The notes beneath the pieces were generated by a model. That model made no database searches and had not been told where the DNA came from. It saw nothing but the letters and a program-made list of their open reading frames with translations. A stretch of 64,000 nt of DNA, from contig NZ_QCZE01000002.1 of NCBI RefSeq assembly GCF_003075035.1, forward strand, positions 186,001 through 250,000, given 5' to 3'. Within the stretch, counting starts at the first letter, position 1, and the number at the start of each line of letters is the position of its first letter. The position numbers and the translations under genes were made by a program. Below are positions 33,620 through 41,697 of this stretch, piece by piece. This DNA comes from Zobellella maritima (GTDB taxonomy: Bacteria > Pseudomonadota > Gammaproteobacteria > Enterobacterales > Aeromonadaceae).

Positions 33620-34717
33620 GTTTAGCTCTCCCACTTGATCTGTTTGAGAGCTTAGCAGTTGAAGGTAGCTGTACGGTAGGGCTCGATGGTTAACTCCCTT
33701 TCTCCTGCGGCGGTTACCCCCAAAGCCGGAAAACCGGCATTGCCATATGACAACGGTTGCCCGCCTTCACAGCGAAGGCGGTTTTCCGCCTTTAGGTTTC
33801 AACTTTCTTCAATTTCTCGGGGCTGGTAGGTTCCATCGTGGACCGAGATAGTATCCAGGCGGGTGCCGGGTAGGTTCGCAGCACCAGCAGGCCGGGCAGA
33901 AACGGTATGCGGTGCGAACCGGCGCGGTTTTCCGCCCGTTGCCGGGATCTCGGTATCGGCCCGACTATTACGGAAAATCCCGCAGCGCCTCAGCCCGACT
34001 ATTACGAATAGTTTCATAGTAATCGAACCGCTGACTTTTCAGCAGTGAGCTAAGGCCGGTGTTAACGGTCTGGTTTTCGGCGGTTGCAAGGGTGAACGAA
34101 TCGTTCATCCAGTAGCGGCCCGGCCTTGGGGTGGCTGGCAAAGGGTGCGCCGTTTCGCGGCTCCCTTCACTTCTGGCTTTTCCTCAATGTGAGTAAATCC
34201 CACTTTGCCATGCTGGTGATAAACCTGCGGATCTTCGGAGTTGTCGCCGGCCAGCCAGGTGTGGGCATCATGCCCATGCCCTGCTCCCTGTGCTCCCCAA
34301 AACGGGGGAGCAAACAAAGCTCCCGCTTTCTATACGGCTCTGTGCGGGGCCGTTGGTGCCGGTGGTGTCTTTGCCTGCCCTATGCTCTCGGGTTGCGCTG
34401 ATGTCGTTCCTGCTGGGCCGGGGAATCCTCGGGTTAGGGTGTACGTCCACCAGTGGTGGATTCAGTACGGGATCTTCACTTATCGGGCTCGGTACGGTTT
34501 GGTGGCAAGGTTTCTAGGTTATGGGAAGATGGTTTTCCATATTTTGGAAAGGTAGAAGTGTTGGGCTGGCGGCCTTGGCTGTCGTACTGGGCATCATTTG
34601 TCAGAGCCAGCAGGCCAGGGGGGAAGGTGTTGGGGGTTGCGGTGGTGCCTAACTTCGGTGAGAACCAGCCCGGCCAAGGCGGAGGGGATTTTTTCTATGC
34701 GCCTAAATACCCCAAAA
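33620..34717. other. Long stretch without a convincing gene
   Basis: Only short, mutually overlapping frames without good starts. Visible structures are a GCCGG-AAAA-CCGGC hairpin near 33,724-33,738 and a terminator-like hairpin at 33,761-33,786. Between 34,090 and 34,560 are GC-rich palindromic patches that could be remains of a satellite leader or regulatory RNA region. It separates cargo from the replication module. Confidence 0.45.
33761..33786 (+). terminator. Possible plus-strand terminator
   Basis: CCGCCTTC, a 5-nt loop and GAAGGCGG are followed by TTTTCC. No identified plus-strand gene precedes it. Confidence 0.45.
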
Positions 34718-34939
34718 ACTGTTCACACTGTTCACCCTTTCTTAAATCCCTTTTATTTCATGGCGTTAAGGGGTGAACAGTTTCAATCGAACTATTCACC
34801 AACTGTTCATCAGGGTGATCACTCTTCTTGGCTGGGTGAATAGCGGTGAACAGTAGATGAATAGTTTACCTCCAACTATTCACTCTTTAACTTTCTGTTA
34901 TTATTGATTTTTTTTAACGGGTGAACAGTGGTGAATAGT
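34718..34939. other. Iteron array, probable replication origin of the element
   Basis: Eleven copies of GGTGAACAGT or GGTGAATAGT (some with one change), in both orientations, within 222 bp, ending 22 bp from the primase stop codon. An AT-rich tract with a run of eight T lies at about 34,888-34,918. Phage P4 alpha protein binds GGTGAACA-type iterons in its origin regions (established for P4), and the adjacent gene is an alpha-like primase-helicase, so this is very likely its origin. Confidence 0.8.
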
Positions 34940-34960
34940 TTTCAGGTAATTCCGTTTAAC

Positions 34961-37384
34961 TCACTCTCTGCCGATAGCTTGCAGCCAGTCCACGGCAGCA
35001 TCCTCGTTCAGGTCAAGGTTGGTTCTCATACCGAGCTTGGTTCTCGTCTTGAGGTAGCGGGCACCGAACTCCTCCATGGCATAGGGCATAGCCTTACCGA
35101 AAGCGGTCAGGTTTAACGGGCGTTGGTGCGCAGTGCCAGCCATGAAGGCTAGGTAGGCGTGATAAAGGTACTTACGGGGCACCAGCGGGTTGATGTTGGC
35201 GTTACCCACCAGCATTCCGTCTGCCTGGGAGTTAGCAATCAGGTAGCCGCAGAAGTCCACCAGACTATCGGCTTCCCGCTTGATCTCCAGAGCCTCGGCA
35301 GAACGCTGCTGCTCATGCAATAGTCGCTTAGCTTTGGCTGGGTCGGAGAAGCTGGTCAGTAGGTGACGGATAATCACTGGCAGCTCAGCGGCGATCTTGT
35401 CCTTGAGCTGGTGATCTCGCTCTTTCTCGGGCACGACCTCGCTGAAGTTAAAGATCACTCGGCGGCGGGATATGCCCCCGGAACGGTCACTGAATGCCAT
35501 GGGGTTGTTGTTCACGGCCAGCACTACGGCGGGCAGCCGTGCGGAGTAGGGCGGCTTGTGTTTAGGGTCTACCATGACCGCATCCCCGCCGGTAATGGCT
35601 TTAAGGCCGGCTCCCTCCCCCACATAGCGGGGTTGGTCGGGCAGGATGATCAGCGAATAGCCGACCAAGGCGGCTCGCTCCCGCGCGTTCTCTATCGCCT
35701 CGATGGTGCCGGACGTGGTGTTACCTGCCCCGGCCAGCATGGTACACACCTCGGCAAACAGGCTTTTACCGCTGCCCCCCGGCCCGGTCACTTCCAGGAA
35801 TAACTGCCAGTCATAACGGTTGGCCAGCACCATGAACAGGGCGGCCAGGATGCGGTCTGCCTTGGCGGAACCGTTGGTGGCCTGGCTCAACCATCGGCTG
35901 AAATTGGGGGCTTGGTTTTCCAGGCTCTCCCCCGGCTCGGCCTCGCTGTAATCCACGTCAAGGGCATGGGTCAGACCGTCCGCCTTGCGGTGCCCCCTGA
36001 ATGATCGGCTCGCCATGTCGAACACGCCATTACGGAAGCCAATTAGGCTGCGTTCAGGCTGAGTGAGAACCGGCACCGATAGCCGCATGGTATCTATTAC
36101 CTGGGTAACGCCTCGAGCTGAATAGGATACCTCCACCTCACGGTAAAACTGAGCCATCTCTCGGCGCAGTGCTTTGTCGCTGATCGGCTGCCAGGTGATG
36201 CCATCGTACCGATAAAAATCGTCTGAGTTATCATCCAGGGCCAGATTGCCACCATACCGGGCCAGTAGTAGGTCGGCCCGCTCGCTGGTTTTCATCTGTT
36301 CCAGTTCGGCTGCGCTGATGCGGGGTTGGCCGGCATTCTCTCGGCAGCCATCAATCACGGTTAATTCCGGTGCGGTGTTCATGGGGTGCTCTTCCTTCTG
36401 GCCGGGCAGCTCTCCGGCTGCGGTCTTTATGTTGTGCTGAAAGGTGGTGGCGGCCTGCGCCAGCCCGTGTGCCTGCCGGTAGTCGTCCCAGTCCCCCTGC
36501 TCGGGCGGGATAGCGGTCAGTGCGCCATGGGTCAGGGCGGCGGCGATGGCTTTACGCTGTCCGGTGCCGTTGCGGTCGTGGTCAGCGGCGATAATCAGGG
36601 TCTTGCCCGGTTGCTGGCGCTGGGCAATGGCGGTCACGGCGTCCAGGTTGCCGGCGTCAAAGGCCACATACACCGGGCCCTGTGTCAGCCGTTGCACAGA
36701 TAGGCCCGTGGCCAGCCCTTCCACTACGCACACCGGCTCAGACTCCTGCCCGGTCAGCAGGTGATAAGCGCCAGCCTTCTGACTGCCCGGCAAAAACCGC
36801 TTGTTGCCGCTGGCGTCGATAAGCTGGACGTTCACCAGATCCCCGGCCTCATTGACCAGGGGGATCACCAGTGTGCCGGGAATGAAGTCGATACCGCCCA
36901 CGGTTTGCCCTGCTGTTAAAACAGAAAAGGGCCGTGACAGGCCCTTGGAGTGGAGATAGGCACTTGGCCCCGGCTCGGTGTTGTGCGTGATGCTCTCGGC
37001 CCTCAAGGCGGCGCTGTGCCGCTGGCGTTCCCTTTGTGCGGCTTCCTTTCTGGCCAGTGCCTGGGCGTTGCGCTGGTGGCGCTGTGCCGCTTCCGGGTCG
37101 GGCTGGCGGCCTTCCATACCAAGCACGGCAGCCACCTCGCGGGCGGCCTCCAGGGTGCTGTTGCCGTTAGTCAGCTTCACTAGGTCGAGCCCATCCCCGG
37201 CTCCGCACTGGTTACAGATAAAGGTGCCACGGCCCTCCTTGTCATCAAACCGGAAACGGTCTTTGCCACCACAGGAAGGACAGGGGCCGTGCTGGCCCCG
37301 CTTCGGTGTGGTAATACCCAGTTGTAACAGGATAACCGGCCACTGGCCTCGGGCGGCCAGGGTCACGTTGCTGATCTCCTTCAT
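34961..37384 (-). CDS. P4-alpha-like primase-helicase
   Basis: An 807-residue multidomain replication protein. An N-terminal zinc ribbon (Cys35, Cys38, Cys57, Cys60, CPSCGG and CNQCG) is followed by a Toprim primase region (about 190-300). A D5/P4-type superfamily 3 helicase ATPase carries Walker A GPGGSGKS at about 533-541, and a C-terminal domain probably recognises origin DNA. In P4 the alpha protein combines primase, helicase and origin binding; the same domain order and the adjacent iterons support that role. Its ATG overlaps the stop of the 97-residue gene upstream (ATGA), showing translational coupling. Confidence 0.92.
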   Translation of the reverse strand: MKEISNVTLAARGQWPVILLQLGITTPKRGQHGPCPSCGGKDRFRFDDKEGRGTFICNQCGAGDGLDLVKLTNGNSTLEAAREVAAVLGMEGRQPDPEAAQRHQRNAQALARKEAAQRERQRHSAALRAESITHNTEPGPSAYLHSKGLSRPFSVLTAGQTVGGIDFIPGTLVIPLVNEAGDLVNVQLIDASGNKRFLPGSQKAGAYHLLTGQESEPVCVVEGLATGLSVQRLTQGPVYVAFDAGNLDAVTAIAQRQQPGKTLIIAADHDRNGTGQRKAIAAALTHGALTAIPPEQGDWDDYRQAHGLAQAATTFQHNIKTAAGELPGQKEEHPMNTAPELTVIDGCRENAGQPRISAAELEQMKTSERADLLLARYGGNLALDDNSDDFYRYDGITWQPISDKALRREMAQFYREVEVSYSARGVTQVIDTMRLSVPVLTQPERSLIGFRNGVFDMASRSFRGHRKADGLTHALDVDYSEAEPGESLENQAPNFSRWLSQATNGSAKADRILAALFMVLANRYDWQLFLEVTGPGGSGKSLFAEVCTMLAGAGNTTSGTIEAIENARERAALVGYSLIILPDQPRYVGEGAGLKAITGGDAVMVDPKHKPPYSARLPAVVLAVNNNPMAFSDRSGGISRRRVIFNFSEVVPEKERDHQLKDKIAAELPVIIRHLLTSFSDPAKAKRLLHEQQRSAEALEIKREADSLVDFCGYLIANSQADGMLVGNANINPLVPRKYLYHAYLAFMAGTAHQRPLNLTAFGKAMPYAMEEFGARYLKTRTKLGMRTNLDLNEDAAVDWLQAIGRE

Positions 37385-37674
37385 GGCCGGCTCTCCTGCT
37401 CGATACCGAACAGGCGCAAGCCCTCACCCTCGTTCCAGGGGATCAGCTCGCTCGGCAGGATGGCCACGTTAAACAGAATGGCGCGAGGCTGGTAGCCGGT
37501 GCCGGCCAGTGCTGCGCGGGCCTCGGTGGCAGCCTTATCCTGATTGGCACAACTGGCAGCGAACGGGCCCGGCATAATGTCACGGCCTGCCGGGTCGGTG
37601 GCGTGAATGAAGAACACCAGCGGGGCGGCGGTGCTGGCGTTGGTCTGGGGCCGGGTAATGGCAACGGCGGTCAT
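37381..37674 (-). CDS. Small protein coupled to the primase gene
   Basis: A 97-residue protein (MTAVAITRPQTN...) with a segment VFFIHATDPAGRDIMPGPFAA and a C-terminal LIPWNEGEGLRLFGIE. It overlaps the primase start by 4 bp and the upstream gene by 4 bp, so it is part of a tightly packed replication operon. Proteins like this recur in P4-type islands without assigned function. I do not recognise a domain. Confidence 0.7.
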   Translation of the reverse strand: MTAVAITRPQTNASTAAPLVFFIHATDPAGRDIMPGPFAASCANQDKAATEARAALAGTGYQPRAILFNVAILPSELIPWNEGEGLRLFGIEQESRP

Positions 37675-37982
37675 GCGGCCACCTCCTGCCGGCGCTGTGC
37701 CAGCAATAGCTTGTCTTCCAGTCTGCTGATCTCGTTGTGGGCAACCATAATCGACTGTCCCAGCCGGCTAATCGTCCAGCCTATGGCTCGCTTGTGGTCG
37801 TCGCTCAGACCGCAATCGTCGTCATGCTGCGCCAGCAGTTCCCCTATTGCCTCAATAGCCATAGCATCGTGAAAAACAGCTTCGCGGGTTTCCTGGATCT
37901 GGACGTTCAGATCGGCAACGTTGAGGGCCTGGGTGGCGGTGATTTCATGGCCCGGCGCTGTGGTGGTGATGGTGCGGCTCAT
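37671..37982 (-). CDS. Small helical protein of the replication operon
   Basis: A 103-residue protein starting MSRTITTTAPGHE behind a GGGAGGTG Shine-Dalgarno. An alternative start eight codons upstream is less well placed. It is predicted to be helical with coiled-coil tendency (NVQIQETREAV; NEISRLEDKLLLAQRR). It overlaps the next gene by 4 bp and the preceding Icd-like frame by 3 bp. No known family; the position is typical of accessory genes between alpA and alpha in P4-like elements. Confidence 0.7.
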   Translation of the reverse strand: MSRTITTTAPGHEITATQALNVADLNVQIQETREAVFHDAMAIEAIGELLAQHDDDCGLSDDHKRAIGWTISRLGQSIMVAHNEISRLEDKLLLAQRRQEVAA

Positions 37983-38137
37983 GCTTTCACCTCCCGTGCG
38001 GGGCAACGGGACAGGAACACCAGTGGCAGCCCGGCCAGATGAGAGCGTGCCTCGGCCTCAGTACGGCCATAGGCGGAAACGGTGCGGATACGGGAAAGCT
38101 CGGCCACCTTGCGGCCAGAGCCCTTGGAATGGGGCGA
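37979..38137 (-). pseudogene. Icd-like (host cell division inhibitor) remnant
   Basis: A 52-codon startless frame begins right after a TGA and ends overlapping the next ATG. The translated segment SKGSGRKVAELSRIRTVSAYG through SHLAGLPLVFLSRCPAREVKA (in part) is the characteristic C-terminal half of Icd-like proteins of P4-type islands, which in P4 inhibit host division. The N-terminal half is missing in this phase; a GTG inside (VAELSR) could only give a truncated product. It was lost by frameshift or starts unconventionally. Confidence 0.6.
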
Positions 38138-38286
38138 TCAGATTTTCCTGCTTGGTCTAACGCTTGTGGGTGTCTAGTCCACCAGCTATGCCGGGTATCT
38201 AAGCCGACAATTGAAATCATACACAGTGAAACCGGGGGAAACAATGCCCCCTCGATAGAATGGCGTGTCATGGTAGTGGCTCCGGG

Positions 38287-38720
38287 TCAGACAATAGGGG
38301 TGTCGTTCTGGGCGGAGTAGCGGGCCAAGATTGCAGCCCTCTCAGTGTTACTAATGGGGCGTTCGCCACGTTGCCGTGCCCAGTGATTTACCAGGGCAAT
38401 TCCCTGATTGGCGGTGTCAGCGGTCAGCCAGTAGCGGCGACAGCGGGCCATTTTCCCGCTCAGGTTTTGGCGCAAGAACCATTCCCCACAAATATCCAGG
38501 CCGTGACGGCAATGGAGCTTTGAAACGGCATCCTTGAAGTAAGCCACCTCCGCCTTCCGCCCGCTGGTAAAGTTATCAATCGGCCTGCCGGCGGCGTGAA
38601 TCAGCTCTCTCAATGCTTTGCTGATCCCGGTGGGTTCGGTATGATTGCTGTTCCAATCTGCACTTTGTGCATTGTTATGGGCGGTATCGCTTTGCGGTGC
38701 TGCCTTATTTTTTTCATCAT
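38287..38720 (-). CDS. Hypothetical element protein with a start-proximal A7 frameshift
   Basis: The long frame (KAAPQSDTAHNN... to ...ARYSAQNDTPIV) has no start codon of its own near its 5' end. A tandem ATG-ATG with a GGGGAGGG Shine-Dalgarno lies in another phase directly before a run of seven A. Rereading one A (or an eighth A) joins them into a 144-residue product MMKKNKAAPQ.... The body includes HCRHGLDICGEWFLRQ and VNHWARQRGERPIS and is helical and basic. The family is unknown but typical of P4-like islands. It starts 15 bp after alpA. Confidence 0.6.
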
Positions 38721-38735
38721 TTCCAAACCCTCCCC

Positions 38736-38951
38736 TTACTTCCCTTGAGCCTGAAGCCAAGCATGAACTTCTTCTGCCCGCCAGGCCGTTACTCGTTCGC
38801 TCAGTTTGACCGGCTTCGGAAACCGTCCATCCGCCACCATGCGCCACAGCGTGGCCGGGGAAATGGGAACCAGTCCTTGCGAGCCTGTCTTGCGGTTGGG
38901 CAGGATTTGCGACTGACGCAGAAAACCAGATTGCTGAATGTTGTTGGTCAT
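38736..38951 (-). CDS. alpA: AlpA-family transcriptional regulator
   Basis: A 71-residue MerR-like winged-helix excisionase/regulator. The core reads FLRQSQILP, SPATLWRMVADGRFPKPVKLSERVTAWRAEEV (in part), the AlpA signature. In related islands AlpA activates the integrase gene and excision. It starts at the ATG behind CGGAGA; an earlier ATG lies within the upstream terminator repeats. It is the first gene of the operon leading to the primase, and its leader passes through the last of three tandem terminator hairpins only 17 bp upstream. Confidence 0.88.
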   Translation of the reverse strand: MTNNIQQSGFLRQSQILPNRKTGSQGLVPISPATLWRMVADGRFPKPVKLSERVTAWRAEEVHAWLQAQGK

Positions 38952-38963
38952 GGGTTTTTCTCC

Positions 38964-39071
38964 GGACATAAAAAAACCCGCGTGAGGCGGGTTTGATTCG
39001 GACACAAAAAAGCCCGCTCAGGGCGGGCTTGGTTTGGGCACAAAAAAACCCGCTCTATGGCGGGCTTTCGG
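38964..39071 (-). terminator. Three tandem terminators in 36-bp repeats
   Basis: Three units, starting at 38,964, 39,000 and 39,036 (exact 36-bp period), each hold a CCCGC/GCGGG hairpin flanked on the minus strand by TTTTTT. They lie between int and alpA; the nearest to alpA ends about 17 bp before its ATG. They should stop int transcripts and may also act as an attenuator for alpA. Confidence 0.8.
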
Positions 39072-39187
39072 TGCTTTTTATCACTCCGTAGGTCTTTAGG
39101 TTAGACGCTCGCCGAGTATGGGAATATCCTAACGTCTCATGCTTTACAGATCAATACCTAGACAAATATTGCCAAGTCATTGCCTTG

Positions 39188-40456
39188 TTAAGCTTGGCGC
39201 TTTCCCTGGCCAATAGGAGTCACATTATAGTGCTCCCCTTTGTCCAGCGCATCAAGCAGGCCGGCCCAGCGAAGCAAGGCACCCTTACGCTCCTCAAAAT
39301 ATTGGTGTCGGTTATAGATGCCTTCTACCCCCCGGATTTTATGGTTGAGGCAGCGTTCGGCCACCACAGGGTCAACTCCAAGGGCTGCCAATTGGGTACG
39401 GGCCGTGCGGCGCAGGTCGTGAACGGTAAATGCTTCCATGCCGTCCAGATACGGGCGCAGTTTCGACAGAGTCACGGGGAGAGTGCTTTCCACGATATGG
39501 GGGATCATGCGATTTTGCATCTTGCGGGCGGGCAGAACCCAAGTACTACCACAGGACATCCGCTTCAGCTCGCCCAACCACTCCAGCGCCAGCGGGGGCA
39601 GGGGAATATCAATCGGTGTACCGGTCTTGGTTCGCTCGCCGGGCAAATACCAAACTCCGGCATCCAGATCGAATTCAGACCACGGGGCGGCACACAGCTC
39701 CATCTTCCGGCAGCACAGCAGCAGTAACAGCTTGACCGTCAGCTCATTCTGAACGCTGAACCCCTTGGCGGTCTTCATGGCTTTGAACAGGGTGGCGAGC
39801 TCATCCCGGCCTAACGCCCGGTCCCTGGCATCCTCCTTGCCCCCTGCGTCTGACAGGTCAAAGGCCGATGCCGGGTTGTATTCGGCCATGCCCCGCTTAA
39901 TCGCGTAGTCGAACATGCGCCGAACCCACCGAAGGACGTCATTGGCAATGGTGGGAGCCCCTCGCTTCACGATGGCTTGCAGCATGTCATCCACATGGCG
40001 GGGCTTCACCTCCTCTACCTTGAGTTTGCCAAGATGGGGGCGAATGTCCTTGTCTATCCGGCTGCGAACAATGTTCGGGTGTTTCCAACGGCCAACGATT
40101 TGTCGGCTGAAATATTCCTCGGCCAGCATGGCGACCGTAACGGCGTTTTTCTCTGCGGCAATTTTGGCTAGAGCCTCTGCTTTGCGGTCCTGTTTCTCCG
40201 CCGCCACATCATGGCCCAGCGCCACCTTAGCAGATAGCCCCCTGGCTACCTCCCTCGCCTTGGCCAGTGACAGGTCCGTGTAGGTGCCAATCCACATTGA
40301 GCGGGACTTGCCGGCTAGCTTGTAGCGGAATTTCCACTTGGGGGTGGCGAAGTTTTTCCGATAGCAGAAGTACAGGCCATTCCCGTCAGATTTGCCTTCC
40401 GTTCTCACATCGGCCTTTATCCAGGCCCTTATCTGTACATCTGTCAGCTTGCCCAT
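39188..40456 (-). CDS. int: Tyrosine recombinase (P4-type integrase)
   Basis: A 422-residue site-specific integrase of the P4 family. A DUF4102-type N-terminal domain (about 1-90, MGKLTDVQIRAWIKADVRTEGKSDG in part) is followed by the SAM-like core-binding domain (about 105-195). The catalytic domain has Arg in CCRKMELCAAPW, the HxxR motif HDLRRTARTQLAALG and Tyr in IYNRHQYFEERK. The start is ATG 40,456 behind AGAGG. GGTACAC-type motifs in the 75 bp upstream are probable arm or autoregulatory sites. It catalyses insertion and excision of the surrounding element. Confidence 0.95.
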   Translation of the reverse strand: MGKLTDVQIRAWIKADVRTEGKSDGNGLYFCYRKNFATPKWKFRYKLAGKSRSMWIGTYTDLSLAKAREVARGLSAKVALGHDVAAEKQDRKAEALAKIAAEKNAVTVAMLAEEYFSRQIVGRWKHPNIVRSRIDKDIRPHLGKLKVEEVKPRHVDDMLQAIVKRGAPTIANDVLRWVRRMFDYAIKRGMAEYNPASAFDLSDAGGKEDARDRALGRDELATLFKAMKTAKGFSVQNELTVKLLLLLCCRKMELCAAPWSEFDLDAGVWYLPGERTKTGTPIDIPLPPLALEWLGELKRMSCGSTWVLPARKMQNRMIPHIVESTLPVTLSKLRPYLDGMEAFTVHDLRRTARTQLAALGVDPVVAERCLNHKIRGVEGIYNRHQYFEERKGALLRWAGLLDALDKGEHYNVTPIGQGKRQA

Positions 40457-40512
40457 AGCGCCCTCTTGTTTGGCAGGGGTGTACCAAATCGAAGTGTGCC
40501 AAATAATCAAAT

Positions 40513-40531
40513 GGTACACGTCTTGGTACAC
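40513..40531 (+). other. Probable right attachment/integrase-site motif
   Basis: GGTACAC, five bases, GGTACAC, matching the left-end motif in spacing and orientation. Two inverted relatives (GTGTACC, GTGTGCC) lie at about 40,478-40,500, between it and the integrase start. Confidence 0.5.
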
Positions 40532-40574
40532 GCTAAATGCGAGCTTATGCCATATGCTGTGATACGTCCAGATA

Positions 40575-40602
40575 CAAAAAACCCCGCTATAAGCGGGGCT
40601 TG
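40575..40602 (-). terminator. Terminator after yicC
   Basis: On the minus strand AAGCCCCGC, loop TTATA and GCGGGG run into TTTTTTG. It lies just outside the element's right end and belongs to the host gene yicC. Confidence 0.85.
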
Positions 40603-40639
40603 CGTGTGTGGATGCGATTGAGTGAAATGGAATGAAACC

Positions 40640-41503
40640 TTACTCAATATTTTGGATCTGCTCGCGCATCTGCTCGATCAGTACCTTGAGCTCGACGGCC
40701 GAGGCGGTGATCTCGGTGCTGATCGATTTGGAGCCCAGGGTGTTAGACTCCCGGTTGAATTCCTGCATCATAAAGTCCAGCCGCCGGCCGCAGGCGCCGC
40801 CTTTCTTGAGGATCTTGCGGGTCTCAGTGATATGGGTATTGAGGCGGTCCAGTTCTTCGGCCACATCCACCTTCTGGGCCAGCAGCACCATTTCCTGCTC
40901 CAGGCGTTGGGGATCCAGCTCTATTTTGGCTTCTTCGAAGCGCTCCAGCAGCCGTTGCCGTTGCCAGTCCATGATGGCGGGCATCCGGGTTTTGACCTTG
41001 GCCACTTCCTGCTCAATGCCGGTCAGACGCTGTTCTATCAGCTGCTTGAGTTTGTCGCCTTCGCTGGCCCGGGCGGCGAGAAAATCATCGACGACCTTGT
41101 CCAGGCACGTCATTAGCTGCTGGCTGAGGGCATCCATGTCCTGGGCCTGGGCTTCCATCACTCCGGGCCAGCGCAGGATATCGAGCGGATTCATGCTGCC
41201 GTGGCCGGCTTTTTCCATTACCCAGGTGGCACCTTCAATCAGCTGCTCGGCGAGGGCTTTGTTCATCTGTAGCTGGCCCTGGTTGGCCAGGTTGGATTCA
41301 AAACGCAGGCCGCACTCTACCTTGCCCCGTTGCAGGCGGGCACGCAGTTTTTCCCGTACCAACGGCTCCAGGCTGCGGAACTGTTCGGGCAGCCGGGTAT
41401 AGGTTTCCAGATAGCGCTGGTTGACCGAGCGGATTTCCCATACGGCTGTACCCCAGTCTTGTTTGAATTCCTGCCGGGCATAGGCGGTCATGCTGTGGAT
41501 CAT
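40640..41503 (-). CDS. yicC: YicC-family endoribonuclease
   Basis: A 287-residue protein, exactly the length of E. coli YicC, with N-terminal MIHSMTAYAR and the family C-terminal segment GRRLDFMMQEFNRESNTLGSKS. E. coli YicC is an endoribonuclease linked to degradation of the small RNA RyhB and to stationary-phase survival. The conserved start is ATG 41,503; the frame is open 32 codons further toward rph. It is divergent from rph-pyrE, as in E. coli, and is the host gene flanking the integrated element. Confidence 0.95.
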   Translation of the reverse strand: MIHSMTAYARQEFKQDWGTAVWEIRSVNQRYLETYTRLPEQFRSLEPLVREKLRARLQRGKVECGLRFESNLANQGQLQMNKALAEQLIEGATWVMEKAGHGSMNPLDILRWPGVMEAQAQDMDALSQQLMTCLDKVVDDFLAARASEGDKLKQLIEQRLTGIEQEVAKVKTRMPAIMDWQRQRLLERFEEAKIELDPQRLEQEMVLLAQKVDVAEELDRLNTHITETRKILKKGGACGRRLDFMMQEFNRESNTLGSKSISTEITASAVELKVLIEQMREQIQNIE

Positions 41504-41697
41504 GTGGTTCTCGTGTGTTGTGTTGCTCTTGTATAGGGTCAGTTTGACACAGGCCATCTGCATGCGCCAATGCTTGCCGGCTGCAATGGCGCGCCGCATT
41601 CCCTATAATAGACCGCGAAATTTCTTAAAGGATGCAACAAGCGGCCTCGTGTCGGAAAAACTGCTTCCTTTGAATCCCAAACGACTGGAGTACCCCT

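Larger units (their letters stand above)
30041..40531 (-). mobile_element. P4-satellite-type integrated element
   Basis: A block of about 10.5 kb between host terminators, with a minus-strand order int, alpA, small genes, primase-helicase, iteron origin, then cargo. This is the functional order of P4-like satellites and related islands. Matching GGTACAC-N5-GGTACAC motifs lie at 30,048-30,066 and 40,513-40,531 in the same orientation. Insertion is intergenic, between gmk and yicC loci, with no tRNA. No capsid, portal, terminase or conjugation genes were found. Exact att boundaries are inferred, not demonstrated. Confidence 0.7.

Noticed and set aside
34105-34560. Several 60-105 codon frames in both directions
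   Set aside because: They overlap one another, lack ribosome-binding sites and show no consistent coding composition; left as an unexplained gap.
34718-34939. Iteron array as CRISPR or phase-variable repeats
   Set aside because: Units are 10 bp, in both orientations and irregularly spaced, and match P4-type origin sites next to an alpha-like gene.
38964-39071. Three 36-bp repeats as a small CRISPR array
   Set aside because: The units are contiguous with no spacers, each is a terminator hairpin, and no cas gene is present.
30000-40620. tRNA gene as the integration target of the element
   Set aside because: No cloverleaf or TTCRA-type arm was found at either end; the insertion is intergenic.
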